From NCBI RefSeq assembly GCF_016461785.1, contig NZ_JAEMUH010000013.1:1-64000 (forward strand): a stretch of DNA of 64,000 nt, read 5' to 3'. Positions within the stretch are counted from its first letter, which is position 1; each line of letters begins with the position of its first letter. The position numbers were made by a program, and so were the translations under genes. Source of the stretch: Marinomonas ostreistagni. Its GTDB lineage: Bacteria; Pseudomonadota; Gammaproteobacteria; Pseudomonadales; Marinomonadaceae. Positions 20,765 through 32,152 of this stretch are shown in pieces. The notes beneath the pieces are model-generated. The model was not told where the DNA came from. It saw only the letters and a program-made list of their open reading frames with translations, and did not search any database.

Positions 20765-22048
20765 TTATTTATCAGTTGGGTAATCGCGTTCTGCGTGTCC
20801 AACATACAGTTGACGTGGACGGCCGATCTTGTAGTTGCCACTGATCATTTCATTCCAGTGCGAGATCCAACCGATCGTACGAGACATAGCAAAGATCACT
20901 GTGAACATTGACGTTGGAATACCGATGGCTTTCATGATGATGCCAGAGTAGAAGTCAACGTTAGGGTACAGCTTGCGCTCCACAAAGTAAGGGTCTTCAA
21001 GAGCAATTTGCTCAAGGCGTTTCGCAATCTTAAGCATAGGATCATCTGATTGACCAAGCTCAGCAAGTACCTGATCACAAGTTTCACGCATAACTTTCGC
21101 GCGAGGGTCGAAGTTCTTGTAAACACGGTGACCGAAGCCCATTAGACGGAATGGATCGTTTTTGTCTTTTGCCTTGGCAATGAATTCATCAATGTTTGAT
21201 TCATCGCCAATTTCTTCAAGCATGTTCAGAACTGCTTCGTTCGCGCCGCCATGGGCTGGGCCCCAAAGCGTAACGAAACCAGCCGCAATACAAGCAAATG
21301 GGTTAGCGCCCGATGAACCTGCAAGACGAACAGTAGAGGTAGACGCGTTTTGCTCGTGATCCGCATGTAGGATAAAGATGCGGTCCATGGCCTTAGCGAA
21401 AACAGGGTTTACTTTGTATTCTTCACAAGGTGTTGCAAACATCATGTGAAGGAAGTTTTCTGCATAGCTCAAGTCGTTACGTGGGTACATGGTCGGTTGA
21501 CCTTTTGAGTACTTGTAACACATTGCTGCAAGAGTTGGCATTTTAGAAATCAAGCGGAATGCTGCGATTTCGCGGTGTTTAGGATCATTAATGTCCATGT
21601 GATCTTGATAGAAGGCAGATAAAGCACCTACAAGACCCACCATGATCGCCATAGGGTGAGCATCGTTGCGGAAGCCGTCTAAGAACTTCTGCATGGACTC
21701 AGCAACCATTGTGTGGTTTTTAACAGTTTCTACGAATTCAGCTTTCTGCGCTGCGCTAGGAAGCTCTCCGTACAAAAGTAGGTAACAAGTCTCAAGGTAA
21801 TCTGAGTTTTCTGCTAGATCGGCTATTTTGTAACCGCGATGTAGTAAAACACCTGCTTCACCATCGATATAAGTGATCGCAGATTCACATGAGCCAGTCG
21901 ACATGAAGCCAGGATCGTAAGTAAAGACGCCGTGAGAACCCAAAGTTCTTACATCTATTACGTCTTGTCCAGCTGTGCCTGATAATACAGGAAGTTCAAT
22001 CGGTTGATCGATACCGTCTACTGTTATGCGAGCTTTTTTGTCAGCCAT
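20765..22048 (-). CDS. gltA: Citrate synthase GltA (type II)
   Basis: First step of the TCA cycle: acetyl-CoA plus oxaloacetate to citrate. 427 aa, the hexameric, NADH-sensitive type II length. Catalytic segments are intact: [23 protein letters not shown] (His) and [14 protein letters not shown] (His), with the catalytic Asp in the C-terminal part. I chose the ATG at 22048, preceded by AAGGAG; a start at 22081 would add an Arg-rich 11-residue extension not found in the family. Divergent from sdhC, the usual gammaproteobacterial arrangement. Confidence 0.97.
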   Translation of the reverse strand: MADKKARITVDGIDQPIELPVLSGTAGQDVIDVRTLGSHGVFTYDPGFMSTGSCESAITYIDGEAGVLLHRGYKIADLAENSDYLETCYLLLYGELPSAAQKAEFVETVKNHTMVAESMQKFLDGFRNDAHPMAIMVGLVGALSAFYQDHMDINDPKHREIAAFRLISKMPTLAAMCYKYSKGQPTMYPRNDLSYAENFLHMMFATPCEEYKVNPVFAKAMDRIFILHADHEQNASTSTVRLAGSSGANPFACIAAGFVTLWGPAHGGANEAVLNMLEEIGDESNIDEFIAKAKDKNDPFRLMGFGHRVYKNFDPRAKVMRETCDQVLAELGQSDDPMLKIAKRLEQIALEDPYFVERKLYPNVDFYSGIIMKAIGIPTSMFTVIFAMSRTIGWISHWNEMISGNYKIGRPRQLYVGHAERDYPTDK

Positions 22049-22121
22049 TTTTGGTCTCCTTCGTACTCTGGTCCGGGGCAAAGAGCCTTGAATTAGCTCT
22101 CCAGGCCCAGAAGGTGCGGAA

Positions 22122-22151
22122 AAAATACTTTCTTAGTGGTAACAAAGTCAA
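22122..22151 (-). promoter_or_regulatory. gltA: Candidate sigma-70 promoter of gltA
   Basis: On the minus strand TTGACT (22146-22151) and TATTTT (22122-22127) are separated by 18 bp, about 75 bp before the gltA start. The match is fair; the region is AT-rich, so chance matches are likely. Confidence 0.4.
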
Positions 22152-22388
22152 TTAGACAAATTTCATAGTATTTATTAGATCTTAGTAATTTCTATGTAAA
22201 TTTCTAACAAGATAATAATTTGAACTTGAGTGAAATGTGCTCAAATCATTTTTAAGTTATTGAAAATATGTGCTTTTATTATTTTATTGCCGTGTTTTTA
22301 AAATGTAATTTTATACCATTATTGCTTAAATTTATGGCTCCATTCATTTTATGAATGGCGACCATCAAAAACCCTGCGTTCTGTCTAT

Positions 22389-22418
22389 TTGTCTTAGGTT
22401 TTTTGCCTAGTCTATAAT
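22389..22418 (+). promoter_or_regulatory. Candidate sigma-70 promoter of sdhC
   Basis: TTGTCT (22389-22394) and a perfect TATAAT (22413-22418) are 18 bp apart, giving a leader of about 185 nt before sdhC. The 560-bp gap between gltA and sdhC (22049-22608) is otherwise AT-rich and carries no gene apart from the short reading frame noted at 22521. Confidence 0.5.
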
Positions 22419-22520
22419 TGCGCCCCGATGATTTTATTGATTTGTCGGTGTTATTTGGCAAGTTTGAGTCGCTTGTAGCAATATCGTTTGCAAATCGATG
22501 AGATTTTCAGGGAGGCCTAT

Positions 22521-22637
22521 GTGATCCAATATCTATTTACAGACGTTGGTGACAATAGAACTTGGGTCGTGATTGACCGTTCAATCAAACAAAGTGGTGT
22601 AAAGAGTCGTGAACAAAAAAAGACCAGTCAACCTTGA
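22521..22637 (+). CDS. Possible 38-aa leader reading frame overlapping sdhC start
   Basis: A GTG at 22521 preceded by GGGAGG (22510-22514) opens a 38-codon frame that ends at a TGA inside sdhC, 29 bp past the sdhC start and in another frame. The peptide is charged with no membrane segment. It may be a translated leader coupling to sdhC, or chance; the ribosome site is better than that of sdhC itself. Confidence 0.25.
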   Translation: MIQYLFTDVGDNRTWVVIDRSIKQSGVKSREQKKTSQP

Positions 22638-22986
22638 TATTTCTACAATATCAATGCCCGTAACCGCAATTGTCTCTATCCTGCATCGTGTAACAGGGAT
22701 CATCCTTTTCGTAGGTTTGGTATTTCTGTTTTATGCGTTTGACACATCTTTGTCTTCACAGCAAGGCTTTGATCAAGTGGTAGACGTACTACAAACTAGC
22801 TTCTTGGCGAAATTTGTTGTGTGGGGCGTTGTATCAGCTTTGATGTATCACTTCGTAGCAGGTGTTAAACACTTGTTTATGGATTTGGGGCATTTCGAAG
22901 AGCTTGAAAGTGGCCGCGCTGCGGCAAAGGCGAACCTTGTGATCGCTGTTGTTCTGATTCTATTAGCAGGGGTGTGGATATGGTAA
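22609..22986 (+). CDS. sdhC: Succinate dehydrogenase cytochrome b556 subunit SdhC
   Basis: Membrane anchor of complex II that helps bind heme b and ubiquinone, 125 aa with three membrane segments. It opens with the family pattern RPVNLDI and contains SILHRVTG and the heme-ligand region HFVAGVKHLFMDLG. The start is GTG with only a weak ribosome site. First gene of sdhCDAB; its end overlaps the sdhD start by seven bases. Confidence 0.95.
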   Translation: MNKKRPVNLDISTISMPVTAIVSILHRVTGIILFVGLVFLFYAFDTSLSSQQGFDQVVDVLQTSFLAKFVVWGVVSALMYHFVAGVKHLFMDLGHFEELESGRAAAKANLVIAVVLILLAGVWIW

Positions 22987-23327
22987 CTCAAATTACTAGT
23001 TTTGGCCGTTCAGGTTTATATGACTGGATGATGCAGCGTATTTCTGCACTAGTTCTTTCCGTATACAGTATCTTTATTATTGCTTACTTACTGCTAAATC
23101 CAGATCTTACATACGAACAGTGGAGTGGTTTGTTCGAAACGACTTCTATGCGCATCTTTTCTTTGTTAGCGCTTCTTTCTGTTGGTATTCATTCTTGGAT
23201 CGGTTTGTGGTCTGTGTCAACTGACTACATCAAAGCAACAGGTGTTCGTTTCTTCTTTCAATCTCTATGTGGCTTAGTGATGTTTATCTATGTCGTATGG
23301 GGTGTTCAGGTTCTTTGGGGGCTGTAA
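22980..23327 (+). CDS. sdhD: Succinate dehydrogenase membrane anchor SdhD
   Basis: Second membrane anchor of complex II, 115 aa with three membrane segments. The N-terminus SGLYDWMMQRISA and the HSWIGLWSVSTDYI segment, which holds the heme and quinone-site residues (His, Asp, Tyr), match the family. A GTG at 22974 lies two codons upstream in frame; the ATG at 22980 agrees better with relatives. It ends three bases before sdhA. Confidence 0.94.
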   Translation: MVTQITSFGRSGLYDWMMQRISALVLSVYSIFIIAYLLLNPDLTYEQWSGLFETTSMRIFSLLALLSVGIHSWIGLWSVSTDYIKATGVRFFFQSLCGLVMFIYVVWGVQVLWGL

Positions 23328-23330
23328 GTA

Positions 23331-25103
23331 ATGGCTAATATTCGTACTATTTCTTTTGATGCCATTGTAATCGGTGGTGGTGGCGCAGGTATGCGTGCGG
23401 CACTTCAATTGACTGAGTCTGGGTTAAACACTGCGTGTGTAACAAAAGTATTCCCAACTCGTTCTCATACTGTATCTGCACAAGGTGGTATTACTTGTGC
23501 AATCGCAAGTGAAGATCCAAATGATGATTGGCGCTGGCACATGTACGATACCGTTAAAGGTTCTGATTACATCGGTGACCAAGACGCTATCGAGTACATG
23601 TGTTCTGTAGGTCCACAAGCGGTATTTGAGCTTGAACACATGGGGCTACCGTTCTCTCGTAAAGAAAATGGTCGTATCTACCAGCGTCCTTTTGGTGGTC
23701 AGTCAAAAGATTTCGGTAAAGGTGGTCAGGCAGCGCGTACTTGTGCGGCAGCTGACCGTACTGGACACGCACTTCTGCATACTCTTTATCAAGCAAACCT
23801 TAAAGGTGGCACAACATTCTTTAACGAATGGTATGCAGTTGACTTGGTTAAGAACTCTGATGGAGCAATCGTTGGTGCGGTTTCTATCTGTGTAGAAACG
23901 GGTGAAGTAGTTTACCTTAAAGCGAAAGCGACTGTTCTTGCTACAGGTGGTGCAGGTCGTATCTACCAGTCAACGACAAACGCACACATTAATACTGGTG
24001 ACGGTGTAGGTATGGCGCTGCGTGCTGGTGTACCAATGCAAGACATGGAGATGTGGCAGTTCCATCCAACTGGTATTTACGGTGCCGGTACACTGGTTAC
24101 TGAGGGTTGTCGTGGTGAAGGTGGTTACCTAATCAATAAAGATGGTGAACGTTTCATGGAGCGTTACGCTCCAAACGCGAAAGACCTTGCTGGTCGTGAC
24201 GTAGTAGCTCGTTCAATGATTCTTGAGATTCTTGAAGGTCGTGGCTGTGGTGAAAACGGTGACCATGTTCTTCTAAAACTTGATCACCTTGGTGAAGAGA
24301 CGCTAAACAAGCGCTTGCCAGGTATCCTTGAGCTGTCTCGCACATTTGCGCACGTTGATCCAGTTAAAGAACCAATTCCAGTGGTGCCTACTTGTCACTA
24401 TATGATGGGTGGTGTGCCAACAAACATCGGTGGTCAAGCTCTGCTGCAAAATGAAGCTGGGGAAGATGTAATTATTCCTGGTCTTTATGCTTGTGGTGAA
24501 ATCGCTTGTGTATCCGTACACGGTGCGAACCGTCTAGGTGGTAACTCGTTGCTAGACTTGGTGGTGTTTGGTCGTGCGGTAGGTCTACAGGTTAAGAAAT
24601 CTCTAGATGAAGGTTTCGACTCTATGGACGCTAGCGATACAGACGTTGAAAAAGCAATGGCTCGTCTAAATCGTTTGAACAGTAGTACAGGTGGTGAATC
24701 TGTAGCTGAGGTTCGTGCTGAGCTTCAGAAAACAATGCAGTTGTACTTTGGTGTATTCCGTGAAGGCCCATCTATGCAGAAAGGTCTTGAGCAGCTTAAA
24801 GAGCTTCGCAAACGCGTTGAGAATCTGCACCTAGAAGATAAGAGTCAGGCATTCAACACAGCACGTATTGAAGCTCTTGAACTTGAGAACTTGTTAGAAG
24901 TTGCCGAAGCAACTGCGATTCCAGCGGAATTCCGTAAAGAGAGTCGTGGTGCTCACGCCCGTAATGACTTTACTGAACGTGACGATGAAAACTGGCTGAA
25001 ACACTCTTTGTTCCATCCAGCTACTAAGGAAGTGACCAAGCGTGATGTTAACTTCGCGCCGAAAACCATGGAAGCTTTCCCACCTAAAGTGCGTTCATAC
25101 TAA
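23331..25103 (+). CDS. sdhA: Succinate dehydrogenase flavoprotein subunit SdhA
   Basis: Catalytic subunit oxidising succinate to fumarate, 590 aa, on the cytoplasmic face. FAD motif GGGGAGM is near the N-terminus; His46 in [10 protein letters not shown] is the family's covalent FAD attachment site. Substrate-site segments [18 protein letters not shown] and [14 protein letters not shown] are present. It lies in sdhCDAB between the anchors and the iron-sulfur subunit. Confidence 0.97.
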   Translation: MANIRTISFDAIVIGGGGAGMRAALQLTESGLNTACVTKVFPTRSHTVSAQGGITCAIASEDPNDDWRWHMYDTVKGSDYIGDQDAIEYMCSVGPQAVFELEHMGLPFSRKENGRIYQRPFGGQSKDFGKGGQAARTCAAADRTGHALLHTLYQANLKGGTTFFNEWYAVDLVKNSDGAIVGAVSICVETGEVVYLKAKATVLATGGAGRIYQSTTNAHINTGDGVGMALRAGVPMQDMEMWQFHPTGIYGAGTLVTEGCRGEGGYLINKDGERFMERYAPNAKDLAGRDVVARSMILEILEGRGCGENGDHVLLKLDHLGEETLNKRLPGILELSRTFAHVDPVKEPIPVVPTCHYMMGGVPTNIGGQALLQNEAGEDVIIPGLYACGEIACVSVHGANRLGGNSLLDLVVFGRAVGLQVKKSLDEGFDSMDASDTDVEKAMARLNRLNSSTGGESVAEVRAELQKTMQLYFGVFREGPSMQKGLEQLKELRKRVENLHLEDKSQAFNTARIEALELENLLEVAEATAIPAEFRKESRGAHARNDFTERDDENWLKHSLFHPATKEVTKRDVNFAPKTMEAFPPKVRSY

Positions 25104-25115
25104 GGAGTTATATCG

Positions 25116-25820
25116 ATGTTAGTTAGTATCTATCGTTACAATCCTGAGAAGGACGATGCGCCTTACATGCAGGATTTTGAAATCGAGTTGCCAGCAGGTA
25201 AAGATCTGATGGTGCTTGATGTGCTGAATTTGCTTAAGGCACAGGATCCAAGTATTTCTTACCGTCGTTCTTGCCGTGAAGGTGTATGTGGTTCTGATGG
25301 TATGAATATGTCAGGCAAAAATGGTCTGGCTTGTATCACGCCTGTTTCTGCAGCGGCTAAGAACAATAAGCTGGTTTTACGCCCACTTCCTGGTCTGCCA
25401 GTAGTGCGTGACTTAGTTGTGGATATGGGGCAGTTCTACAAACAGTACGAAAAGATCAAGCCGTTCTTGATCAACGATACGCCAGCGCCTGCAATCGAGC
25501 GTCTACAAAGCCCAGAAGAGCGTGAAAAGCTTGACGGTCTTTACGAGTGTATTTTGTGTGCTTGTTGTTCTACGTCTTGCCCATCTTTCTGGTGGAACCC
25601 TGATAAGTTCATTGGTCCTTCTGGTCTGCTTCAAGCTTACCGCTTCTTGGCGGATAGCCGTGATACAGCGACACAAGATCGTCTTGGCGATCTAGATGAT
25701 CCGTTCAGTGTATTCCGTTGCCACGGTATCATGAACTGTGTGAATGTATGTCCTAAAGGGCTAAACCCAACAAAAGCAATTGGCAACATTCGTACTATGT
25801 TAATTCAGCGTGCAACGTAA
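25116..25820 (+). CDS. sdhB: Succinate dehydrogenase iron-sulfur subunit SdhB
   Basis: Electron-transfer subunit, 234 aa, carrying three clusters: [2Fe-2S] in SCREGVCGSDGMN plus a later Cys, [4Fe-4S] in CILCACCSTSCP, and [3Fe-4S] in CHGIMNCVNVCPKGL. AAGGAG lies ahead of the start. It ends sdhCDAB; two hairpins follow before sucA. Confidence 0.97.
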   Translation: MLVSIYRYNPEKDDAPYMQDFEIELPAGKDLMVLDVLNLLKAQDPSISYRRSCREGVCGSDGMNMSGKNGLACITPVSAAAKNNKLVLRPLPGLPVVRDLVVDMGQFYKQYEKIKPFLINDTPAPAIERLQSPEEREKLDGLYECILCACCSTSCPSFWWNPDKFIGPSGLLQAYRFLADSRDTATQDRLGDLDDPFSVFRCHGIMNCVNVCPKGLNPTKAIGNIRTMLIQRAT

Positions 25821-25858
25821 GAATTAATCTATGTAAAGCGCATTTTTCTATGTGCGCA

Positions 25859-25912
25859 GTAAGCAGCTTCTTCTTTAGAAGCTGCTTACCTATTCAGGCG
25901 CAACCCTGAATA
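25859..25912 (+). other. Two tandem hairpins between sdhB and sucA
   Basis: The first is a perfect 13-bp stem (25859-25871 with 25877-25889, loop TCTTT). The second is TATTCAGG / CCTGAATA (25891-25912) with hexaloop CGCAAC. Neither is followed by a T-tract, so they look like mRNA-stability or processing structures rather than a strong terminator. The rest of the 340-bp gap up to sucA shows no gene. Confidence 0.6.
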
Positions 25913-26160
25913 CATAAAATAAAGTTGCGAAGAATTTAGTTTTTCATGGCAAATATGAATTTGAGCATGAAAAAACACTAAATAGCCCCATTTGTTACTA
26001 AAAACTCTAGTCTTAGTGATTTAGAATAGGGCTGTTTAAGTGTCGTTAGGCAAAAAAGCAAATAATAACCTGGCAACTATCTTAAATAGTTTAACCAGAA
26101 TGAAAATTTGAGTTATCGCTCATGGTGATAGCTGGCTCGAACATAAAAGGGTGATCGAGA

Positions 26161-28998
26161 ATGCATGAAAGTTTGATGGAGTTGCTATGGAGCACTTCTC
26201 ACTTTTCAGGGGGCAACCTTGAATATGTTGAGGGGCTGTTTGAGAGCTACTTAGTTGACCCCAACTCAGTATCGGAAGAATGGCGGAAATGTTTTGATCA
26301 GTTGCCGAGAGTTAGCGAAGCGCAGTCAACCGATCTTCCTCACTCTGTTATTCAACAACAATTCTTAGAACTTGGAAAAAACAAGTTCCGCAATGTTCCT
26401 GTTTCTACAGGTATCGCTGCAAGCTCAGAACATGAGCAAAAGCAAATCAATGTACTTCAACTCATTAACGCTTACCGCGTACGAGGCCATCAGCACTCTA
26501 ATCTAGATCCACTTGGACTACAGAAGCGAGATAAAGTTGCTGACCTTGACTTAGGTTACCACCAGCTTACTGGTGCTGATCTTGATACAGCGTTTAATAC
26601 AGGCTCACTTTTTTTCAATCAAGAAACAATGCCTCTAAAAGACATTGTTGCAGAACTTGAGAAAACCTACTGTGGCTCTATCGGCTACGAATTCATGCAT
26701 ATTGTTGATACCCAAGAAAAAGCTTGGCTGCAACAGCGTGTTGAATCCGTTCGCTCGCGACCTGAGTATTCAGCTGAAACTCGTAAAGCTTTGCTTGAGC
26801 GATTAACAGCTGCAGAAGGTTTAGAAAAGTATTTAGCAAGTCGTTACCCAGGGGCGAAGCGATTCGGCCTTGAGGGTGGTGAAAGCTTAATTCCAATGGT
26901 AAACGAACTGATTCAGCGTTCTGGTGCACTGGGTGCTAAAGAAGTTGTTATTGGTATGGCTCACCGTGGTCGCTTAAACGTTCTTGTTAACACTTTAGGT
27001 AAGAACCCTAAAGACCTGTTTGACGAATTCGAAGGTAAGAAGTTGGTCAATACGTCTGGTGACGTAAAGTATCACCAAGGCTTCTCTTCAAATGTCATGA
27101 CGGCTGGTGGCGAAGTCCATACAGTGCTTGCCTTTAACCCTTCACATCTTGAGATCGTATCTCCAGTAGTTGAAGGTTCGGTTCGAGCTCGCCAAGATCG
27201 TCGTCAAGATAATACTGGTAAAACAGTAGTGCCAATCTCTATCCATGGTGATGCAGCATTCGCAGGCCAAGGCGTAGTAATGGAAACGTTCCAAATGTCA
27301 CAAACTCGCGCCTACAAGACTGGCGGTACAGTGCACATTGTCGTGAACAACCAAGTTGGCTTTACAACGAACCGTCAAGAAGATTCTCGATCAACTGAAT
27401 ACGCAACAGATGTTGCCAAAATGATTCAGGCTCCGATCTTCCATGTCAACGGCGATGATCCAGAAGCCGTTTTATTCGTTACCCAATTAGCATTGGATTA
27501 CCGTTACGAGTTCGGTCGTGATGTTGTGATTGACATGGTTTGTTACCGTCGTCGTGGTCACAACGAAACAGACGAACCTTCAGGTACTCAGCCGCTGATG
27601 TACAAAATTATCAGCAAGCTTAAGACGACTCGTACTAAGTACGCAGATTTCTTAGTTGCTAATAATGTAGTTACAGAAGCAGAAGCGGATGAGCTGGTAA
27701 ATGAAAACCGTGAAGATCTAGATAACGGTCGTCATGTCGCTAAAAGTTTGGTGCTTGAGCCAAACTCTCAGTTGTTCGTTGACTGGACTCCTTACCTTGG
27801 CGTTGAATGGACCGATGCAGGTGATACAACTTATCCCCTAGCACAGTTGCAAGAAGTTGCTAAGAAAACGACATCTATTCCAGATGGCGTAGTGGTTCAA
27901 CGTCAGGTTATGAAGATCTATGAAGATCGAGATAAAATGACAGCTGGTGCGATGCCTCTAAACTGGGGTTATGCTGAAACCTTGGCATTTGCCACTTTGC
28001 TAGAGCAAGGCTATCCAATTCGTATTACGGGTCAGGATTCTGGTCGCGGTACGTTCTCTCACCGTCATGCTGTTGTTCACAGTCAAAAAGACGGTAGTAC
28101 TTACATTCCTCTTAAGCACTTGTCAGACGATCAGCCCACGCTTGATCTTTATGACTCATACCTTTCTGAAGAAGCGGTATTGGCTTTCGAATACGGTTAC
28201 TCAACAACTTCACCAAAAGGTTTAGTAGTTTGGGAAGCTCAATTCGGTGATTTTGCCAACGGTGCACAAGTTGTAATTGACCAATTTATTACCAGTGGTG
28301 AGCACAAGTGGGGCCGTTTATGTGGTCTAACAATGTTGTTGCCTCATGGCTATGAAGGCCAAGGCCCAGAGCACTCTTCTGCACGTCTTGAGCGATTCAT
28401 GCAGTTATGTGCCGAATACAACATCCAAGTGTGTGTGCCGACGACACCATCGCAGATCTTCCATATCTTGCGTCGTCAGGCTATTCGACCAATGCGTCGT
28501 CCACTGATCATTATGTCTCCTAAGAGTTTGCTACGTCATAAGCAAGCAATCTCTACATTAGAAGATTTATCTGAAGGTAGCTTCAAAACGGTATTGCCTG
28601 AAGTGGCAGACAACATCAAACCTGAAAACGTAAAACGTTTGGTGATCTGTAGCGGTAAGGTTTACTACGATTTATACAATCGTCGTGAAGAGCTGGCTAA
28701 GGATGATGTGGCTATCATTCGTCTTGAGCAATTGTATCCGTTCCCTTACGCTGATTTTGAAGCGATTTTGGAACCGTACAAAAATGTTGAAGAGTTAGTT
28801 TGGTGTCAAGAAGAACCTAAGAACCAAGGTGCTTGGCATGCAAATCGCCACCGTATGAGCCGTGTGTTAGAAAAGCTGTATCCTGAACTTAAGATCCGCT
28901 TTGCTGGACGTATTTCTTCTGCTGCTCCGGCTGCAGGTTACATGTCCGTACACGTTGAAGAACAAGAAGCGCTGGTTAACGACGCGATTGTCGGCTAG
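26161..28998 (+). CDS. sucA: 2-oxoglutarate dehydrogenase E1 component SucA
   Basis: Thiamine-diphosphate-dependent decarboxylase of the 2-oxoglutarate dehydrogenase complex, 945 aa. The N-terminal SucB-binding segment (GNLEYVEGLFESYLVDP), MAHRGRLNVL, the ThDP/Mg region around HGDAAFAGQG and NNQVGFTT, and the C-terminal transketolase part (GQDSGRGTFSHRH, LPHGYEGQGPEHSSAR) are all present. It begins the sucAB-lpd-sucCD part of the TCA cluster, 340 bp after sdhB; a separate promoter is possible but I cannot point to one. Confidence 0.97.
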   Translation: MHESLMELLWSTSHFSGGNLEYVEGLFESYLVDPNSVSEEWRKCFDQLPRVSEAQSTDLPHSVIQQQFLELGKNKFRNVPVSTGIAASSEHEQKQINVLQLINAYRVRGHQHSNLDPLGLQKRDKVADLDLGYHQLTGADLDTAFNTGSLFFNQETMPLKDIVAELEKTYCGSIGYEFMHIVDTQEKAWLQQRVESVRSRPEYSAETRKALLERLTAAEGLEKYLASRYPGAKRFGLEGGESLIPMVNELIQRSGALGAKEVVIGMAHRGRLNVLVNTLGKNPKDLFDEFEGKKLVNTSGDVKYHQGFSSNVMTAGGEVHTVLAFNPSHLEIVSPVVEGSVRARQDRRQDNTGKTVVPISIHGDAAFAGQGVVMETFQMSQTRAYKTGGTVHIVVNNQVGFTTNRQEDSRSTEYATDVAKMIQAPIFHVNGDDPEAVLFVTQLALDYRYEFGRDVVIDMVCYRRRGHNETDEPSGTQPLMYKIISKLKTTRTKYADFLVANNVVTEAEADELVNENREDLDNGRHVAKSLVLEPNSQLFVDWTPYLGVEWTDAGDTTYPLAQLQEVAKKTTSIPDGVVVQRQVMKIYEDRDKMTAGAMPLNWGYAETLAFATLLEQGYPIRITGQDSGRGTFSHRHAVVHSQKDGSTYIPLKHLSDDQPTLDLYDSYLSEEAVLAFEYGYSTTSPKGLVVWEAQFGDFANGAQVVIDQFITSGEHKWGRLCGLTMLLPHGYEGQGPEHSSARLERFMQLCAEYNIQVCVPTTPSQIFHILRRQAIRPMRRPLIIMSPKSLLRHKQAISTLEDLSEGSFKTVLPEVADNIKPENVKRLVICSGKVYYDLYNRREELAKDDVAIIRLEQLYPFPYADFEAILEPYKNVEELVWCQEEPKNQGAWHANRHRMSRVLEKLYPELKIRFAGRISSAAPAAGYMSVHVEEQEALVNDAIVG

Positions 28999-29029
28999 CA
29001 ACACTGCCTGTCAGAGATAAGGGTAAAAA

Positions 29030-30544
29030 ATGAGTATTGAAATTAAAGCACCTACTTTTCCAGAATCTGTAGCGGATGGCACTGTCGCTACGTGGTACAA
29101 ACAGCCAGGTGAAGCGTGTAAGCGCGACGAGCACATTGTAGATATCGAAACAGATAAAGTTGTTCTTGAAGTCGTAGCACCAGCTGATGGTGTACTGAAA
29201 GACGTACTGAAAGCTGAGGGTGATATTGTCCTTAGTGAAGAAGTTCTTGCGGTATTTGATTCGGGTGCTGCTGCGTCTGAAGCGCCAGCTGCAAAAGCTG
29301 AAGCTGCGCCATCGGCACCAGCCGCTACTGAAGCTAAAGAAACTGTTCAAATTAAAGCGCCAACTTTCCCAGAGTCTGTTGCTGACGGCACAGTTGCTGC
29401 TTGGCACAAACAACCAGGTGAAGCTTGTAAGCGTGATGAGCACATCGTTGACATCGAAACTGACAAGGTTGTTCTAGAAGTCGTTGCCCCAGCGGATGGT
29501 GTGATTGCTGACATCGTTAAAGCGGAAGGCGACACGGTACTGAGTGAAGAAGTGCTAGCGAACTTCTCTGTTGGCGCAACGGGTGGTGCAGCGGCACCAG
29601 CTGAAGCTCCAGCGGCAGCACCTGCTGCTGAAGAAGCCGGTGATGAAGATGGCATCGCAGGACCTGCGGCGCGTAAAGCTCTTGCTGAAGCTGGTCTAAC
29701 AGCTGCTCAAGTGAAAGGTACTGGTAAAGGCGGTCGTATCACTAAGGAAGATGTTGAAGCGGCGGCGAAGAACAAACCAGCTGCAGCAGCGGCACCTGCA
29801 AAAGCAGCCCCTGCAGCGCCAGCGCCACTAAGTGCTGATGGTCGTGTTGAAAAACGTGTGCCAATGACACGTCTACGTGCAACGATTGCGAAGCGTCTTG
29901 TTGAAGCACAGCAAACAGCAGCAATGTTGACAACATACAACGAAGTTAACATGGGCCCTGTAATGGAGCTTCGTAGTAAATACAAAGACTTGTTCCAGAA
30001 GACTCATAACGGCACTAAACTTGGTTTCATGTCATTCTTCGTTAAAGCCGCGACGGAAGCTCTAAAACGCTTCCCAGCTGTAAACGCTTCTATCGATGGT
30101 AACGACATGGTTTACCACGGTTACCAAGATATCGGTGTAGCAGTATCAACTAACCGCGGTTTGATGGTACCTGTATTGCGTAACACAGAAGCAATGGGTC
30201 TTGCGGACATTGAATCTGGCATCATGGACTTTGCTGTTCGAGGTCGTGAAGGCAAGCTAGGTATGGAAGATATGCAAGGTGGTACTTTTACTATCACTAA
30301 CGGCGGTATCTTCGGTTCTCTAATGTCTACTCCAATCCTTAACCCACCTCAAACAGCAATCTTGGGTATGCACAAAATCCAAGAGCGCCCAATGGCGGTT
30401 AACGGTCAGGTTGTGATTCAACCGATGATGTACTTAGCGCTATCATACGATCACCGTATGATCGACGGTAAAGAAGCGGTGCAATTCCTTGTAACCATCA
30501 AGGACCTTCTAGAAGATCCAGCACGTCTACTGCTTGAAATCTAA
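29030..30544 (+). CDS. sucB: Dihydrolipoamide succinyltransferase SucB with two lipoyl domains
   Basis: E2 core of the 2-oxoglutarate dehydrogenase complex, 504 aa, about 100 longer than E. coli SucB. The excess is a second lipoyl domain: residues 5-76 and 108-179 are both lipoyl domains, each with the lipoylated Lys in ETDKV, joined by Ala/Pro/Glu-rich linkers. Next come the peripheral E1/E3-binding domain ([13 protein letters not shown]) and the catalytic domain ending with the active-site His in [10 protein letters not shown]. Two lipoyl domains are usual in some pyruvate dehydrogenase E2 proteins, less so in SucB. Followed by lpd. Confidence 0.95.
   Translation: MSIEIKAPTFPESVADGTVATWYKQPGEACKRDEHIVDIETDKVVLEVVAPADGVLKDVLKAEGDIVLSEEVLAVFDSGAAASEAPAAKAEAAPSAPAATEAKETVQIKAPTFPESVADGTVAAWHKQPGEACKRDEHIVDIETDKVVLEVVAPADGVIADIVKAEGDTVLSEEVLANFSVGATGGAAAPAEAPAAAPAAEEAGDEDGIAGPAARKALAEAGLTAAQVKGTGKGGRITKEDVEAAAKNKPAAAAAPAKAAPAAPAPLSADGRVEKRVPMTRLRATIAKRLVEAQQTAAMLTTYNEVNMGPVMELRSKYKDLFQKTHNGTKLGFMSFFVKAATEALKRFPAVNASIDGNDMVYHGYQDIGVAVSTNRGLMVPVLRNTEAMGLADIESGIMDFAVRGREGKLGMEDMQGGTFTITNGGIFGSLMSTPILNPPQTAILGMHKIQERPMAVNGQVVIQPMMYLALSYDHRMIDGKEAVQFLVTIKDLLEDPARLLLEI
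29042..29566 (+). repeat. sucB: Internal duplication of the lipoyl-domain coding sequence
   Basis: The 72-codon unit at 29042-29257 recurs in frame at 29351-29566, 309 bp later. Translated, 64 of 72 residues are identical. At the DNA level many third codon positions differ, so the duplication is not recent or has been held together by selection on the protein. Confidence 0.9.
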
Positions 30545-30579
30545 GTAATTGCACCCACTTCTGTGGATGAGAGTAAAAC

Positions 30580-32065
<1,486 letters not shown>

Positions 32066-32076
32066 CAAAATTCGAT

Positions 32077-32101
32077 TTGCCGGCTGAGAAGCCGGCAATT
32101 T
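32077..32101 (+). other. Intercistronic hairpin lpd-sucC
   Basis: Stem TTGCCGGCT / AGCCGGCAA closed by a GAGA tetraloop, followed by only TTT. It could act as a partial terminator reducing sucCD expression, or as a stability element. Confidence 0.55.
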
Positions 32102-32152
32102 CTGTCAAACAGACAGACTTATGTCAATCATTAAGATGAGCGGAAGAATCAA

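Noticed and set aside
22226-22244. FNR-like box TTGAG/CTCAA in the gltA-sdhC gap
   Set aside because: Spacer is nine bases instead of four and the half-sites are imperfect.
28976-29443. 155-codon minus-strand frame opposite sucB
   Set aside because: It covers the conserved lipoyl-coding region, and its Phe/Ser/Trp-rich text is the complement of Glu/Lys/Ala codons.
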